From assembly GCA_002722135.1 (NCBI GenBank), contig PBKJ01000008.1, forward strand, positions 27,807 through 91,806: a stretch of DNA of 64,000 nt, given 5' to 3'. This DNA comes from Methanobacteriota archaeon. GTDB taxonomy: Archaea > Thermoplasmatota > Poseidoniia > Poseidoniales > Poseidoniaceae. This document shows positions 1 to 9,485 of this stretch, in pieces (position 1 is the stretch's first letter; each line of letters begins with the position of its first letter). The notes under the pieces were generated by a model. That model ran no database searches and was not told the origin of the DNA. It saw nothing but the letters and a program-made list of their open reading frames with translations. Position numbers and translations under genes: made by a program.

Positions 1-339
1 TACGAGCACCTGAAACATGACGGCACCCTGCCGATCATCGGCGTCAACACCTTCCAGAACCCCAACGCCGAGGCCTTCGACGAATCTTCTGCAGACGCCT
101 TTGACATGGAATTGGCGCGCGCGACGCCCGAGGAGAAGGCGGCGTGCCTTGAGCGCACTACGGCCCTGCAACAGCGCGATATGGACGCGACCAACGAAGC
201 GCTGACCCGCCTGCAAGGCGTGGCGCGCTCCGGCGGGAACGTGTTTGAGGAATTGATGGAGACCGTCAAAGTCGCGAGCCTCGGTCAGATCTCCAACGCC
301 CTGTTCGAGGTCGGCGGTCAGTACCGTCGCAACATGTGA
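1..339 (+). CDS. Methylmalonyl-CoA/isobutyryl-CoA mutase large subunit, C-terminal fragment (5' end outside window)
   Basis: Frame 1 is open from base 1: YEHLKHDGTLPIIGVNTFQNP...GGNVFEELMETVKVASLGQISNALFEVGGQYRRNM, typical C-terminus of B12-dependent acyl-CoA mutases. Confidence 0.85.
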   Translation, partial: YEHLKHDGTLPIIGVNTFQNPNAEAFDESSADAFDMELARATPEEKAACLERTTALQQRDMDATNEALTRLQGVARSGGNVFEELMETVKVASLGQISNALFEVGGQYRRNM

Positions 340-381
340 CGACGTCTGACCTTCATATGCTCTCAAGCAAATCTGGTCCGC

Positions 382-1791
382 ATGGACGGATTTACGGAGG
401 AGCAGGCGCAGGACGATGAACAACAGATGGACCTTGAGACGGAGGATTTCATCGCGATGCTTGAACTCGGTGAGACGCCCATCGCCGTCGATTTGTTCGA
501 CTTCCACCGCATCAACAAGGGAGCGTTGTCCGCCCTCCGTCGCGCCACCGTCACGCCTCGAGACCGAGCGCGGAAAGAGATTCTCAACGGCGAGGAGTTG
601 CACAACCACTCGCGGTATTTCCCTGGTCACCTCGGCAACCTCATGCTGGTCATGTTGCAACAGCGCTGCAAGGACGAAGATCACCCTTGGTCGATGATTC
701 GTGAGTTCCACAAAGACGACTCGAGCATGGAGGTTCCACCGGACTACTGCCGCGTTGACCTCGGTCCACGCGGGGTCTTCGAAGTCGGCGTGGACGCAGA
801 AGTTCATCTCAACCTTGGGACGCATGGTGCCGTGCTCTACATGACCCACGACCACGATGGCGACCGACGCTTCCACGTCGGCGTCCCCAAGACCCAGCGT
901 GCCGAAGCCGACCGCTTCCTCGAAGAGTTGGAAGAGGCCGTGTTCACGACCCTGCTCAAGGGCCTGGTGATGACGAGCACCTACCGGGTCCTCGACCGTG
1001 ACGCCTACCACGACGAGCGCCTGACCCTCTCGAAGGACATCGAGGAGGCCATCGACCGCGAGGTGATTCAGTACGTGCCGCTGATGGGCGAACTCGAAGG
1101 CCTCGGCGTTCCCTCGTCTCGTGGCGTGCTGCTCGTCGGTGAACCGGGCACGGGCAAGACGATGATCGTCAAGCACATCGTTCGCAGCCTGGCCGACCTG
1201 AGCATCATCATCGTCACCCCTGACGAGCTGGGTCGAGGCTCCATCCGCCGAATTTTCGAGCACGCGCGCCGCATGTCGCCCTGCGTGGTGGTCTTGGAGG
1301 ACCTCGACAACGTCGGGGCCATCTCCCGCGACATCGCGCAGCACCCCATCCTTGGCGAACTGCTTGTCGCCATGGACGGCACAGACGGGAACTCTGGCGT
1401 CCTCGCCGTGGCGACGACCAACAACCTGAACCTTCTCGACGGGGCCATTCGAGCCCGCCCTGGACGCTTCGACCGCGTGATTGCGGTGGAAGCCCCGGCT
1501 TCGGACGTGCGCCGAGCCATGCTGACGCGACAGATGGACATCTTCGGTGGCCGTCCTGAAGGCCTCGACCTGCGATGGCTGGTCCGCGAAACCGAAGGCC
1601 TCACCGGTGCTTACCTCAACGAAGTGGTGAAATCGGCCTTCATCCGTGCCCGCCAGCGAGGCCAGACCTCCATCGATGTCGTGGACATGGAAGCGGCCGT
1701 CTCGGACGTCGTGGGTTCGCGCAAGGTGGCCACCGAAGGGCGTCGCAACGCTTCCACCCACGGTTCGCCGCCGTCGCAATTGTTCGCATGA
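382..1791 (+). CDS. AAA-family ATPase
   Basis: Walker A GEPGTGKT, Walker B VVVLEDLD, sensor/Arg-finger-like ATTNNLNLLDGAIRARPGRFDR; N-terminal half unrecognised. Confidence 0.85.
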   Translation: MDGFTEEQAQDDEQQMDLETEDFIAMLELGETPIAVDLFDFHRINKGALSALRRATVTPRDRARKEILNGEELHNHSRYFPGHLGNLMLVMLQQRCKDEDHPWSMIREFHKDDSSMEVPPDYCRVDLGPRGVFEVGVDAEVHLNLGTHGAVLYMTHDHDGDRRFHVGVPKTQRAEADRFLEELEEAVFTTLLKGLVMTSTYRVLDRDAYHDERLTLSKDIEEAIDREVIQYVPLMGELEGLGVPSSRGVLLVGEPGTGKTMIVKHIVRSLADLSIIIVTPDELGRGSIRRIFEHARRMSPCVVVLEDLDNVGAISRDIAQHPILGELLVAMDGTDGNSGVLAVATTNNLNLLDGAIRARPGRFDRVIAVEAPASDVRRAMLTRQMDIFGGRPEGLDLRWLVRETEGLTGAYLNEVVKSAFIRARQRGQTSIDVVDMEAAVSDVVGSRKVATEGRRNASTHGSPPSQLFA

Positions 1792-1890
1792 AGCGAGCAA
1801 GGTCGCAAAATCGGCCTGTATCGGGTCATCTCATGAGGAAGCCACTATAACCTCAGGAAGAAGCATGGGTCAGGGAGAATCTTCGCCCTG

Positions 1891-3126
1891 GTGAATGAAG
1901 CCTTGTCGTGCAAAAAAGAGCTCCCTTCGTACCTCGGTCGAAGGGATCATGCGCTGGAAGCCGACCTCCAAGGTCGCCTTGATGCTGGCCACCGTGTCTT
2001 TGCCGTCGGTGACGTACACGGCCACTTCGCAACCCTCAGAGCGCTGGTGCATCGGCTCCGTTTGGGGCACGAAGATCGGCTTGTCCTCCTCGGCGACGCG
2101 ATTGACCGCGGTCCGGATGCGGCCGGGGTTGTGGCCTACATTCGCGATGACCCACGGCTGTTGACGCTGCTCGGAAATCATGAGCGCATGGCGACGAAGT
2201 GCTTGCAGGACGACGGGAACATCGAGCTCTGGCCGCCATGGATGCAGCGTGGGGGGGCCGCCACGTGGGGTTCGTACGTCGTTCGAGCGGAGGGCGACCT
2301 GCACGTGGCCAAGCAGACCTTCGCCGATGACCTTCTGTGGATGGACGCCTTGCCGACTGAAATCGTCCTCGACGACGTTCGTTTGGTGCACGCGGGCTAC
2401 GATCCAAGAAAACCGCTCGACGCACAAACGGAACACGAACTGCTCTGGATCCGTCGTCGCTTTTACCGCCATGACGCACCGCTTGACGCACGTCGCACGG
2501 TCATCTTCGGTCACTCGACCACCACCAAATTCGGTTCAAGACCGGGCGATGTGGCCTTCAGCGACGTCCGCCTTCCTGACGGTCGGCCATCGTGGTTGGC
2601 CATGGACATCGGCGCCTACAACCACGTCGACCCAGGACTCGCTGCCGTTGACCTGAGATCGATGCGTATCCAGCGTCAGCAAACCCTCCGCTCCGAGCGT
2701 TGGTTCGATGCGCCGGACCGAAAGGAGGCTCCAGTCAGTGACTTCTTCGGCCTGCGCGCGCTTGAATCCCGACGTGACCGCCGGGTGCGGCCACGCTCCA
2801 GCGGCTACGCCAGAACTGCTGGCGTGGTGCTACCAAGGGACGGTTCATGCCGTTCGTGGGCGGAATCCCAGGCCGCCATCGCCGCCAACGAACTGACGCC
2901 CACGACGTGGCGACGGCTTCGGGCGGCAGCATCTCCACCGCCACCGCAACCAGCCCTCAGCCAACGTCAGGCGGCGCAACGTCATCGCATCCTCCTGGGA
3001 CCAGGCAGGCCTCCAGAGCGAACGCATCCGGTGCTTCCGCCGCCTGAGCGCTATCGCATTATTCGCCGAAAAGAGGCGATAAAATCCGCTTCTAAGTCGA
3101 ATTTGAAGCAATTGATGCGCGCATGA
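1891..3126 (+). CDS. Metallophosphoesterase / serine-threonine phosphatase-like, with low-complexity C-terminal tail
   Basis: GDVHGH...LGDAIDRGPD...LLGNHE motifs. Confidence 0.8.
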   Translation: MNEALSCKKELPSYLGRRDHALEADLQGRLDAGHRVFAVGDVHGHFATLRALVHRLRLGHEDRLVLLGDAIDRGPDAAGVVAYIRDDPRLLTLLGNHERMATKCLQDDGNIELWPPWMQRGGAATWGSYVVRAEGDLHVAKQTFADDLLWMDALPTEIVLDDVRLVHAGYDPRKPLDAQTEHELLWIRRRFYRHDAPLDARRTVIFGHSTTTKFGSRPGDVAFSDVRLPDGRPSWLAMDIGAYNHVDPGLAAVDLRSMRIQRQQTLRSERWFDAPDRKEAPVSDFFGLRALESRRDRRVRPRSSGYARTAGVVLPRDGSCRSWAESQAAIAANELTPTTWRRLRAAASPPPPQPALSQRQAAQRHRILLGPGRPPERTHPVLPPPERYRIIRRKEAIKSASKSNLKQLMRA

Positions 3127-3172
3127 TGCAGGATGACGAACATTCAAGAGGGAATACGGCGTTCTCCTGTTC

Positions 3173-3322
3173 ATGACGCAACGTGACCCACAGACGGCGC
3201 TGCTGATGCATCTCCTGGAAGGAGCGACCACCCCGCTGGCCAAAGCGATGGCTGCAGCGGTGGCCGATCGGCCGCGCGTGCTTCGAGCTCAGCAAGCATG
3301 GGACCGTTTGTACGCCGAATGA
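3173..3322 (+). CDS. Possible small ORF (49 aa)
   Basis: Open ATG frame MTQRDPQTALLMHLLEGATTPLAKAM... between flanking genes; no homology recognised. Confidence 0.25.
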   Translation: MTQRDPQTALLMHLLEGATTPLAKAMAAAVADRPRVLRAQQAWDRLYAE

Positions 3323-3359
3323 TGCGACAGCGTGAAGCCGCACACGTTCAACCAAGCGC

Positions 3360-3992
3360 GTGGACGGCGCAATCTTTCCAGCGCTTTTGGGCGCAGGCAC
3401 GGTCTTTGTCTTGGGCGCCATGAGCCCAGGACCGAGCCTTGCTGTCGTGCTGCGCAACACGTTGACGGGGGGGCGGCGCGGTGGCGTGGCCTGCGCCTTG
3501 GGCCACGGCCTCGGCTTTGGCGTGTACGCCCTTGTGGCGGTGTTCAGCCTCATCGCACTCTTGGAGGCGGCCGAGCAGGCCCTTCCGGTGTTGCGTGTCC
3601 TTGGTGCGTTGGTCCTGTTGATGTTCGCTCGATGGACGTGGACCTCGGCCGATTCACCTCCGGCTGTGCAGCATGAGCAACAGCGCGCATCGGGCCGAAC
3701 CGGCTTTGCCGAGGGCGCTGCCATCGCCTTCCTGAACCCCAAAATCGCGGTCTTCATGGTCGCCGTGCTTTCGCAGGTCCTCGAACCCGGCATGTCGCTG
3801 TGGACCAAGGCCGCCATCGGTGGGCTCGGGATGGTGATCGACACGACATGGTACCTCATCGTCGCCCTCTTCCTGTCGAGCAAGCGGCTCGAGGATGTGC
3901 TTGAGCGCAGAAGCGGCGCCCTGAACCGAGGCTTAGCGGTGGCCTTGGCTGGATTGGCCGTGTGGACGATGGCGCAAGTCATCCTTCGCTAA
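3360..3992 (+). CDS. LysE/RhtB family amino-acid exporter
   Basis: Six-TM-like hydrophobic protein with LysE signature GAMSPGPSLAVVLRNTLTGGRRGGVACALGHGLG. Confidence 0.85.
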   Translation: MDGAIFPALLGAGTVFVLGAMSPGPSLAVVLRNTLTGGRRGGVACALGHGLGFGVYALVAVFSLIALLEAAEQALPVLRVLGALVLLMFARWTWTSADSPPAVQHEQQRASGRTGFAEGAAIAFLNPKIAVFMVAVLSQVLEPGMSLWTKAAIGGLGMVIDTTWYLIVALFLSSKRLEDVLERRSGALNRGLAVALAGLAVWTMAQVILR

Positions 3993-4010
3993 ACAAGGGC
4001 AACTCTGCGT

Positions 4011-4036
4011 TAATAGAATCTCTTAAATTCTTATTA
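4011..4036. promoter_or_regulatory. AT-rich imperfect palindrome in promoter of the 4051 flavoprotein gene
   Basis: TAATAGAAT-ctcttaa-ATTCTTATTA, near-perfect inverted repeat about 15 bp upstream of the ATG in an otherwise GC-rich context. Confidence 0.4.
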
Positions 4037-4050
4037 GCGGGCGGCCGGTC

Positions 4051-5223
4051 ATGGTGATGGCCAACGAGTCCACGGAAGTCATTGAGGAAATCATCCCCCT
4101 CGATCCCTCTCAAGAATACGACACCATCGTCATTGGAGCCGGTGCGGCAGGCATTGGGGCTGCCATCGCCCTCATGCACGCTGGCGTTGAGAAATTCTTC
4201 GTCGTCGATCGCGAAACCGTTGGTGCTTCCTTCGCCAAATGGCCCGCTGAGACCCGTTTCATCACGCCCTCTTTCCCAAGCAACTCCATCGGCATGCTGG
4301 ATTTGAATTCGATTGCCGTGGGCGTTTCACCGGCGTTTAGCATGAAGGTGGAACACCCCACTGGCCAACAATATGCTCAACACCTGAACAACTTGGCCAC
4401 GTTCTTCGAGATTCCCATCTTGGAACACACGAACGTCAACGCCATCGAGAAGCACGACGGTCTGTACCACCTCCACTTCGATGAAGGGAGTTTCATGACC
4501 AAGAACGTCATTTGGGCCGCAGGTGAATTCCAATATCCGAAGACGGATGCGTTCGAGGGTGCTGAACTGTGCCGCCACACTGCGACCGTTCCCTCCTACG
4601 CTGAACTTGACGGCGACGATTTCCTGGTCATCGGCGGATACGAAAGCGGCGTGGATGCAGCATACCACCTCGCTGACAACGGGAAAAAGGTACACGTCTT
4701 TGACCGTGCAGACCCGTGGGGCGAGGGCAGCTCAAACCCCAGCATCGCCCTCGCAACCTTCACCATTGAACGAACACGCCATGCATGTTTCTCCGAACAC
4801 GTCACGCTGCACGCCAACAACGGCGTTGAGCGTGTGACCTTCTCCGACGGCATGTACGAACTCACGACCAGCAACGGAGACACCTTCCAAACGGCCACTC
4901 AACCCCTCTTCGCCGGCGGATTCGAAGGCAGCCACACCTTTGTGTCACACCTGTTCGAATCGCGGGACGATGGATTTCCCGAATTGACCGACCGAGATGA
5001 ATCGACCACGCACCCGGGCATGTTCCTCTGCGGTCCAGCCATCCGTCATGGAAACGAGAACTTCTGTTTCATCTACAAATACCGCCAGCGCTTTGCTGTG
5101 GTGGCCCAAGCCATCGCCTCCTCGCTTGGCCATGAGACCGACGACTTCGTGGAAGCCTACCGCGGGTGGGGCATGTACCTCGACGACCTCTCGTGCTGCG
5201 GACAGGAGTGCTTGACGTGCTAA
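4051..5223 (+). CDS. FAD/NAD(P)-dependent oxidoreductase (flavin monooxygenase/thioredoxin reductase-like) with Cys-rich C-terminus
   Basis: N-terminal GAGAAGIGAA, second dinucleotide-binding motif VIGGYESGVDAAY, C-terminus CCGQECLTC. Confidence 0.8.
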   Translation: MVMANESTEVIEEIIPLDPSQEYDTIVIGAGAAGIGAAIALMHAGVEKFFVVDRETVGASFAKWPAETRFITPSFPSNSIGMLDLNSIAVGVSPAFSMKVEHPTGQQYAQHLNNLATFFEIPILEHTNVNAIEKHDGLYHLHFDEGSFMTKNVIWAAGEFQYPKTDAFEGAELCRHTATVPSYAELDGDDFLVIGGYESGVDAAYHLADNGKKVHVFDRADPWGEGSSNPSIALATFTIERTRHACFSEHVTLHANNGVERVTFSDGMYELTTSNGDTFQTATQPLFAGGFEGSHTFVSHLFESRDDGFPELTDRDESTTHPGMFLCGPAIRHGNENFCFIYKYRQRFAVVAQAIASSLGHETDDFVEAYRGWGMYLDDLSCCGQECLTC

Positions 5224-5276
5224 ACGAACAAGGAAGCCCGCTCACTGGTCCGACCAAGTCACGAAAATCTGTGGCG

Positions 5277-5435
5277 ATGAGTTTCGAATGGTTGGGGCAA
5301 ACCATGGCCAGTGCATGCTGGATCGTCAGCGTGTTTGTGTACGGCATCTCCTCGACGGGCGACTGGTTGCAATTGGGGGCCGCATCATGTTGGATGGTGG
5401 CCAACCTCGCGACGCTGGCTGGCGCAGAAGCCTGA
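5277..5435 (+). CDS. Small hydrophobic protein (52 aa)
   Basis: ATG frame MSFEWLGQTMASACWIVSVFVYGISSTGDWLQLGAASCWMVANLATLAGAEA, two hydrophobic segments. Confidence 0.45.
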   Translation: MSFEWLGQTMASACWIVSVFVYGISSTGDWLQLGAASCWMVANLATLAGAEA

Positions 5436-5451
5436 GCCAAGGTGCGCTGGC

Positions 5452-6381
5452 TCAGCGCTGACAGGCGGAGCAAAAGAAGGTCGAACGACCGGACTGAACG
5501 ATCCGCTGAATCGTCTGGCCACAGAACCGTCCACCTTGCCCTGCACACGGTTGTCCTTCGCGATCGTACACCCGAAACTGGTGCGGGAAGTAGCCGAGAT
5601 CACCCTCAACACCACGGAAATCGGAGAGCGTTGACCCCCCAGCTTGAATCGCTTCCGTCAACACCTCGCAGCAGGCCTCCCACAAGGCTTCGAGGCGCTC
5701 CGTGGGTTGGTCGGCACCACGCACCAGGGTGTCGCTCCGGCGACGCGGTGAAAGGCCCGCCCGATGAAGGGCTTCGCAGACGTAGATGTTGCCCAAACCC
5801 GCAACGATGCGTTGATCGAGCAAGGCCGACTTCAGTGGCGTTCGGCGCCCGGCGAGCGCTTTCGCCAGCACCTGAGGGCTCCACAGGGGAGCGCCGTCCA
5901 TCACACCCTCGAGCGCCAAAGGCTCAGGGCCAATGTGCTCCATGCCTGCAAGCACCTCGTCCATCGTGGCATGAAGTTCAATCCAACCAAACCGGCGCGG
6001 GTCGGTGTACACCGCCACGTGGCCGTCGTCAAAACCGAGCACGAGGTGGTCGTGCCTCCCGAGCGCATCGTGCGCCTCGGGCGCCTTGACGCTTCGATGG
6101 TAGACACCGAGGGTTTGACCCTCGGTCGCCCGATGAAGGGTCCACCGCCCGGACATACCAAGATGCGACAGCAGCACTTGGCCGTCCTCCATCTGCACCA
6201 CAAGGTGCTTGGCACGACGTTGAACGGCACGCACCGTCGAACCGACAAGCCGGGACTCGAGGCCTTCAGGGAAAGGAAAACGGAGGTCAGGTCGACGCTG
6301 ATCGACGGTGACCACACGACGACCGGTCCATGCCTCCGCGAGGCCACGACGAACGGTCTCGACCTCAGGCAACTCAGGCAC
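5452..6381 (-). CDS. mutM: Formamidopyrimidine-DNA glycosylase
   Basis: Starts at GTG giving (M)PELPEVETVRRGL; C-terminal zinc finger region VYDREGQPCAGQGGRFCGQTIQRIVQSGRSTFFCSACQR. Confidence 0.95.
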   Translation of the reverse strand: MPELPEVETVRRGLAEAWTGRRVVTVDQRRPDLRFPFPEGLESRLVGSTVRAVQRRAKHLVVQMEDGQVLLSHLGMSGRWTLHRATEGQTLGVYHRSVKAPEAHDALGRHDHLVLGFDDGHVAVYTDPRRFGWIELHATMDEVLAGMEHIGPEPLALEGVMDGAPLWSPQVLAKALAGRRTPLKSALLDQRIVAGLGNIYVCEALHRAGLSPRRRSDTLVRGADQPTERLEALWEACCEVLTEAIQAGGSTLSDFRGVEGDLGYFPHQFRVYDREGQPCAGQGGRFCGQTIQRIVQSGRSTFFCSACQR

Positions 6382-7087
6382 GTGGCGGCCTCCCCACAAC
6401 GAAGAGCAGATGCTTGTCTTCGAACCCCTCGAGGTCGATGACCTCTTCGAGGATGAGCCCTGCATCAGCAAGTTCGTGCTCGACCTTCACGCGCAAGCCA
6501 TCAGCATCCGTGCCACGGTCACTTTCGACCTTCAGCGAGAGCAAACCGCGCCCTCCCGGTACCAAAAAGCGCTCACAGGCCGAGGTGAAAATCGAGGCTT
6601 GGTGGGCTTGTGCCACGTCCTGAAACACCCACGACGCACGTCGGGGCAACCACGCGCGCCATGCTTCAGGCCGCCGCGCATCCCCCAAGACCGGCACCAA
6701 GCCGGGTCGTGCATGCGACAAGCGCGTCAAGTCACGCAAACACCGTGGCGAAAGGTCCACGGCGACCACACGACCCGGTGCTCCTCCGTGGCAGACCACG
6801 TCGTGGATGTGGCTCACAGTGGTGCCGTGACCGGCCCCCAGGTAGAGCACATGATCGCCGGGCGCGGGGAGGAGACGCTCCGCAGCGCCGGAGGTGCGGA
6901 GCAGTCCGGAGGCGACCTTGGAGCGACGAGGGTCCCACCGCCGCCACTCGCCCTGCTTGGCCTTCCGCAGCGTCTCTCCGTAGACTGTAGCCCCGGGATT
7001 GGCGGACCACGTCCACGGCGCATGGACGTCCATCCGCACGGCATCGCTGAGTGGGCGCCCGGGTGGCTTTCCCGAGGCACGACCCAT
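6374..7087 (-). CDS. flpA: Fibrillarin-like rRNA/tRNA 2'-O-methyltransferase
   Basis: YLGAGHGTTVSHIHDVV...VVAVDLSPR...SWVFQDVAQ motifs; adjacent to nop5. Confidence 0.93.
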   Translation of the reverse strand: MGRASGKPPGRPLSDAVRMDVHAPWTWSANPGATVYGETLRKAKQGEWRRWDPRRSKVASGLLRTSGAAERLLPAPGDHVLYLGAGHGTTVSHIHDVVCHGGAPGRVVAVDLSPRCLRDLTRLSHARPGLVPVLGDARRPEAWRAWLPRRASWVFQDVAQAHQASIFTSACERFLVPGGRGLLSLKVESDRGTDADGLRVKVEHELADAGLILEEVIDLEGFEDKHLLFVVGRPPRA

Positions 7088-7089
7088 GG

Positions 7090-8169
7090 TCAGCGCCCCC
7101 CCTTGCGAGAGGGAGGGCGTGGGTGGGCAGCACGGATGGCGAGCACCTTGGCCTCGACCTCAGCCACGTCTTCAGCGGTCATCGGCGTGCCCTCGTAGGC
7201 GTCAAGCCGCGCGGCGATGCTGCACCGACCGGCGAGGGTGCGCGCGACTTTCCCCCGCACCCACAGAGGGGAACGCATCACCCACGGGTGGGCGAAGAGG
7301 AAGCCGTGCTTCGGTGGTGGGGAGCCGGTTTTGAGATGGGCAAAGAAGGCCTTCTCCGCCCCAAGCACTTGGACGGTGGAGGAGGGCAATTTGGCCAAGC
7401 GAGCGCGCCCTCCTGCGCCCACGCACAGCCGGGCAGCCAACATGGGACCAACCAAAGCGCTGAGGCTCGGAAGGTGCGCTTCAGCGAGGGTGCGCAAGGC
7501 GGCCTCCAGCCGATCCAACCTCGCTTGAACGTCAACGGCCGCAGCCCCATGATCGCGGAGGCTCCTCCACTCCGAACGAGCGGGCAGGTGCAGCGGGGTT
7601 TGAAGCCCCAGGTGCCGAGCCAAGCCCCCCAAATCGTCGGCTTCGCCAAGGGCTCGAGCGGTGCCCAAACGATCCTTGTCCAGGTCCAGGTCTGGCAAGA
7701 AGAGGCCGAGCCATTCCACAAGACGGGAGAGGCGCACGTTGCTCGCTTGACGCACTTCCTCCATCGCTCGATGCAGGTGTTCGAGGCGCCGATCGAGGTC
7801 GCCTGCAGCGTCGGCGACGCCCCGCTCTGCAAGTCTGAGGGCAGCCTGATCCAAGAAGGCGAGGTCCTCGGCCGTGACCTCGGGCAGCTCGCCCTCACCC
7901 ACGGGTTCAACGTTGGCTTCTGGGAATCGCTCAAGCAGTTGCGCTGCTTCGGGGGTCAGGCGTGCTTGCGCGACGCGCTCGAGGCGCTCAACGGCCCCTT
8001 GCACGCCGCCACCACCGGTCCACCTGAGGCGGTCCACCTGCACGCCGTCCTCGTTGACGAGGACCGCGACGTACCAGTCATGGAAGAGGCGCACATCGTG
8101 ACGAACGGGCCATGGGCCAAGACCCTTCGCTCTGAAGGACGAGCGTCCGAAGCGTCTAAGTGACGTCAC
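7090..8169 (-). CDS. nop5: Nop5/Nop56-58 family C/D box RNP protein
   Basis: NOP domain STVQVLGAEKAFFAHLKTGSPPPKHGFLFAHPWV...RGKVARTLAGRCSIAARLDAY; GTG start proposed to reduce overlap with tfs (open frame extends to 8277). Confidence 0.88.
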   Translation of the reverse strand: MTSLRRFGRSSFRAKGLGPWPVRHDVRLFHDWYVAVLVNEDGVQVDRLRWTGGGGVQGAVERLERVAQARLTPEAAQLLERFPEANVEPVGEGELPEVTAEDLAFLDQAALRLAERGVADAAGDLDRRLEHLHRAMEEVRQASNVRLSRLVEWLGLFLPDLDLDKDRLGTARALGEADDLGGLARHLGLQTPLHLPARSEWRSLRDHGAAAVDVQARLDRLEAALRTLAEAHLPSLSALVGPMLAARLCVGAGGRARLAKLPSSTVQVLGAEKAFFAHLKTGSPPPKHGFLFAHPWVMRSPLWVRGKVARTLAGRCSIAARLDAYEGTPMTAEDVAEVEAKVLAIRAAHPRPPSRKGGR

Positions 8170-8183
8170 GACGGGCAAGACCC

Positions 8184-8537
8184 ATGTTCTGCCCGAAGTG
8201 TGGGACCTTGTCCTTCCCTTCTCCGTCCGGTGACATTGCTTGCACGAACTACAAGTGCGGCTACACCGGACCTGCAAAGTTGGTCGTGAAAGGCGCGGAC
8301 GGGAAGAAGGTCGACCTGTCCAAGGCGAAATCGAAAACCGAGGCGGTCGACCGAGAATACGAGGTCATCAAGGACTCCGACAAGGCACGGGGCGTGCTGA
8401 CCAGCGGAAGCTACCTGTGCCCCAAGTGCGATTGTGACCAGGTGTATTCCTACCTTGAGCAAACGCGTTCGTCTGATGAGCCCGAAACGCGAATGCTCAC
8501 CTGCAAGGAATGCGACCACGGCTGGCGTGAGTACTGA
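8184..8537 (+). CDS. tfs: Transcription factor S (RpoM/TFIIS-like)
   Basis: MFCPKCGT zinc ribbon and C-terminal CPKCDCDQVYSYLEQTRSSDEPETRMLTCKECDHGWREY. Confidence 0.93.
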   Translation: MFCPKCGTLSFPSPSGDIACTNYKCGYTGPAKLVVKGADGKKVDLSKAKSKTEAVDREYEVIKDSDKARGVLTSGSYLCPKCDCDQVYSYLEQTRSSDEPETRMLTCKECDHGWREY

Positions 8538-9425
8538 TCACGCCTCGCTCCTTCCAGAGCGGTAGGCCTCAAGCACAGCGCGGGCGATGGCTTCTGGATC
8601 GTTCACGATTTGGCGATCGATGACCGTGGAGCCCACGAAAGCATCGCCGGCCACAACGGAGTCTTGCATGGAGAGGCCCTTTCCATCCTCCCTGGAAGCC
8701 TGCCGCTCCATATCGCCCTCGAAGCGCGACTGTGCGGCCTCAAGCAGCACGATTTCAGCACGCCGTTCCACAAGATCGTGCTCCAATCGCGTCACGTGCC
8801 GGCGTGTTTCGGACAACTCCTCCTCCAGAGCAGCAGCCCGTGCGTTGGCTTCGGCAACTTGCCGATGGACGGCGTCCAGAACCTGCTGGAAGGAGGCGGG
8901 GGCAGAGCCGGCCTGAACAGGGGGCAACGGGTCGAGCCCGGCATTCAACCCGCGACCCTCAACCACCGCAGAGGAGGAGGGAGGGGCGACAGCACCTTGC
9001 GTGAAGACCGCAGGATAGGCGAGGATGTATTGCGTCATCTGAGCAGGCCGCCACTGCTGTCCGCGTCTCAATCGACGCCATCGAGACCCGAGAGCGACCG
9101 ACTGAAGCCAGCGCGCCAAGAGATGAAACTCGACCACGCTAAGCACCACGGCCAAGGTCAGGAGTTGCGGATCATCACCGTAGTACACGATGAGATCGAT
9201 CAAGACAGCCAGAAAAACGCCGAACAAGGCCACCAGCACACCGATGCCGATGGTTTGAGCCCACAACGACGTGCGCCGCACGTTGCGGAAGGCCTCGTCC
9301 GACATACGTGTGTGGACCCGAACGCGGGTGTAGTACGGCATGGTGATGAGCAAGATACCAACCAACACCGCGACAGGACGCGTCAACCAATGGCCGGCAT
9401 CAATGAGAAAGAAGCCCTCACTCAC
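8538..9425 (-). CDS. Membrane protein with C-terminal coiled coil, unknown function
   Basis: Hydrophobic N-terminal helices followed by heptad-like ANARAAALEEELSETRRHVTRLEHDLVERRAEIVLLEAAQ. Confidence 0.65.
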   Translation of the reverse strand: MSEGFFLIDAGHWLTRPVAVLVGILLITMPYYTRVRVHTRMSDEAFRNVRRTSLWAQTIGIGVLVALFGVFLAVLIDLIVYYGDDPQLLTLAVVLSVVEFHLLARWLQSVALGSRWRRLRRGQQWRPAQMTQYILAYPAVFTQGAVAPPSSSAVVEGRGLNAGLDPLPPVQAGSAPASFQQVLDAVHRQVAEANARAAALEEELSETRRHVTRLEHDLVERRAEIVLLEAAQSRFEGDMERQASREDGKGLSMQDSVVAGDAFVGSTVIDRQIVNDPEAIARAVLEAYRSGRSEA

Positions 9426-9485
9426 AGGGGACCCTTCCTTTCACAGTGGAAAGTTCTCCCGGGTCGGGGAAGAAGGTTTCGTGCT

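Noticed and set aside
7051-8163. 370-aa + strand ORF
   Set aside because: Antisense to nop5, which has convincing family motifs.
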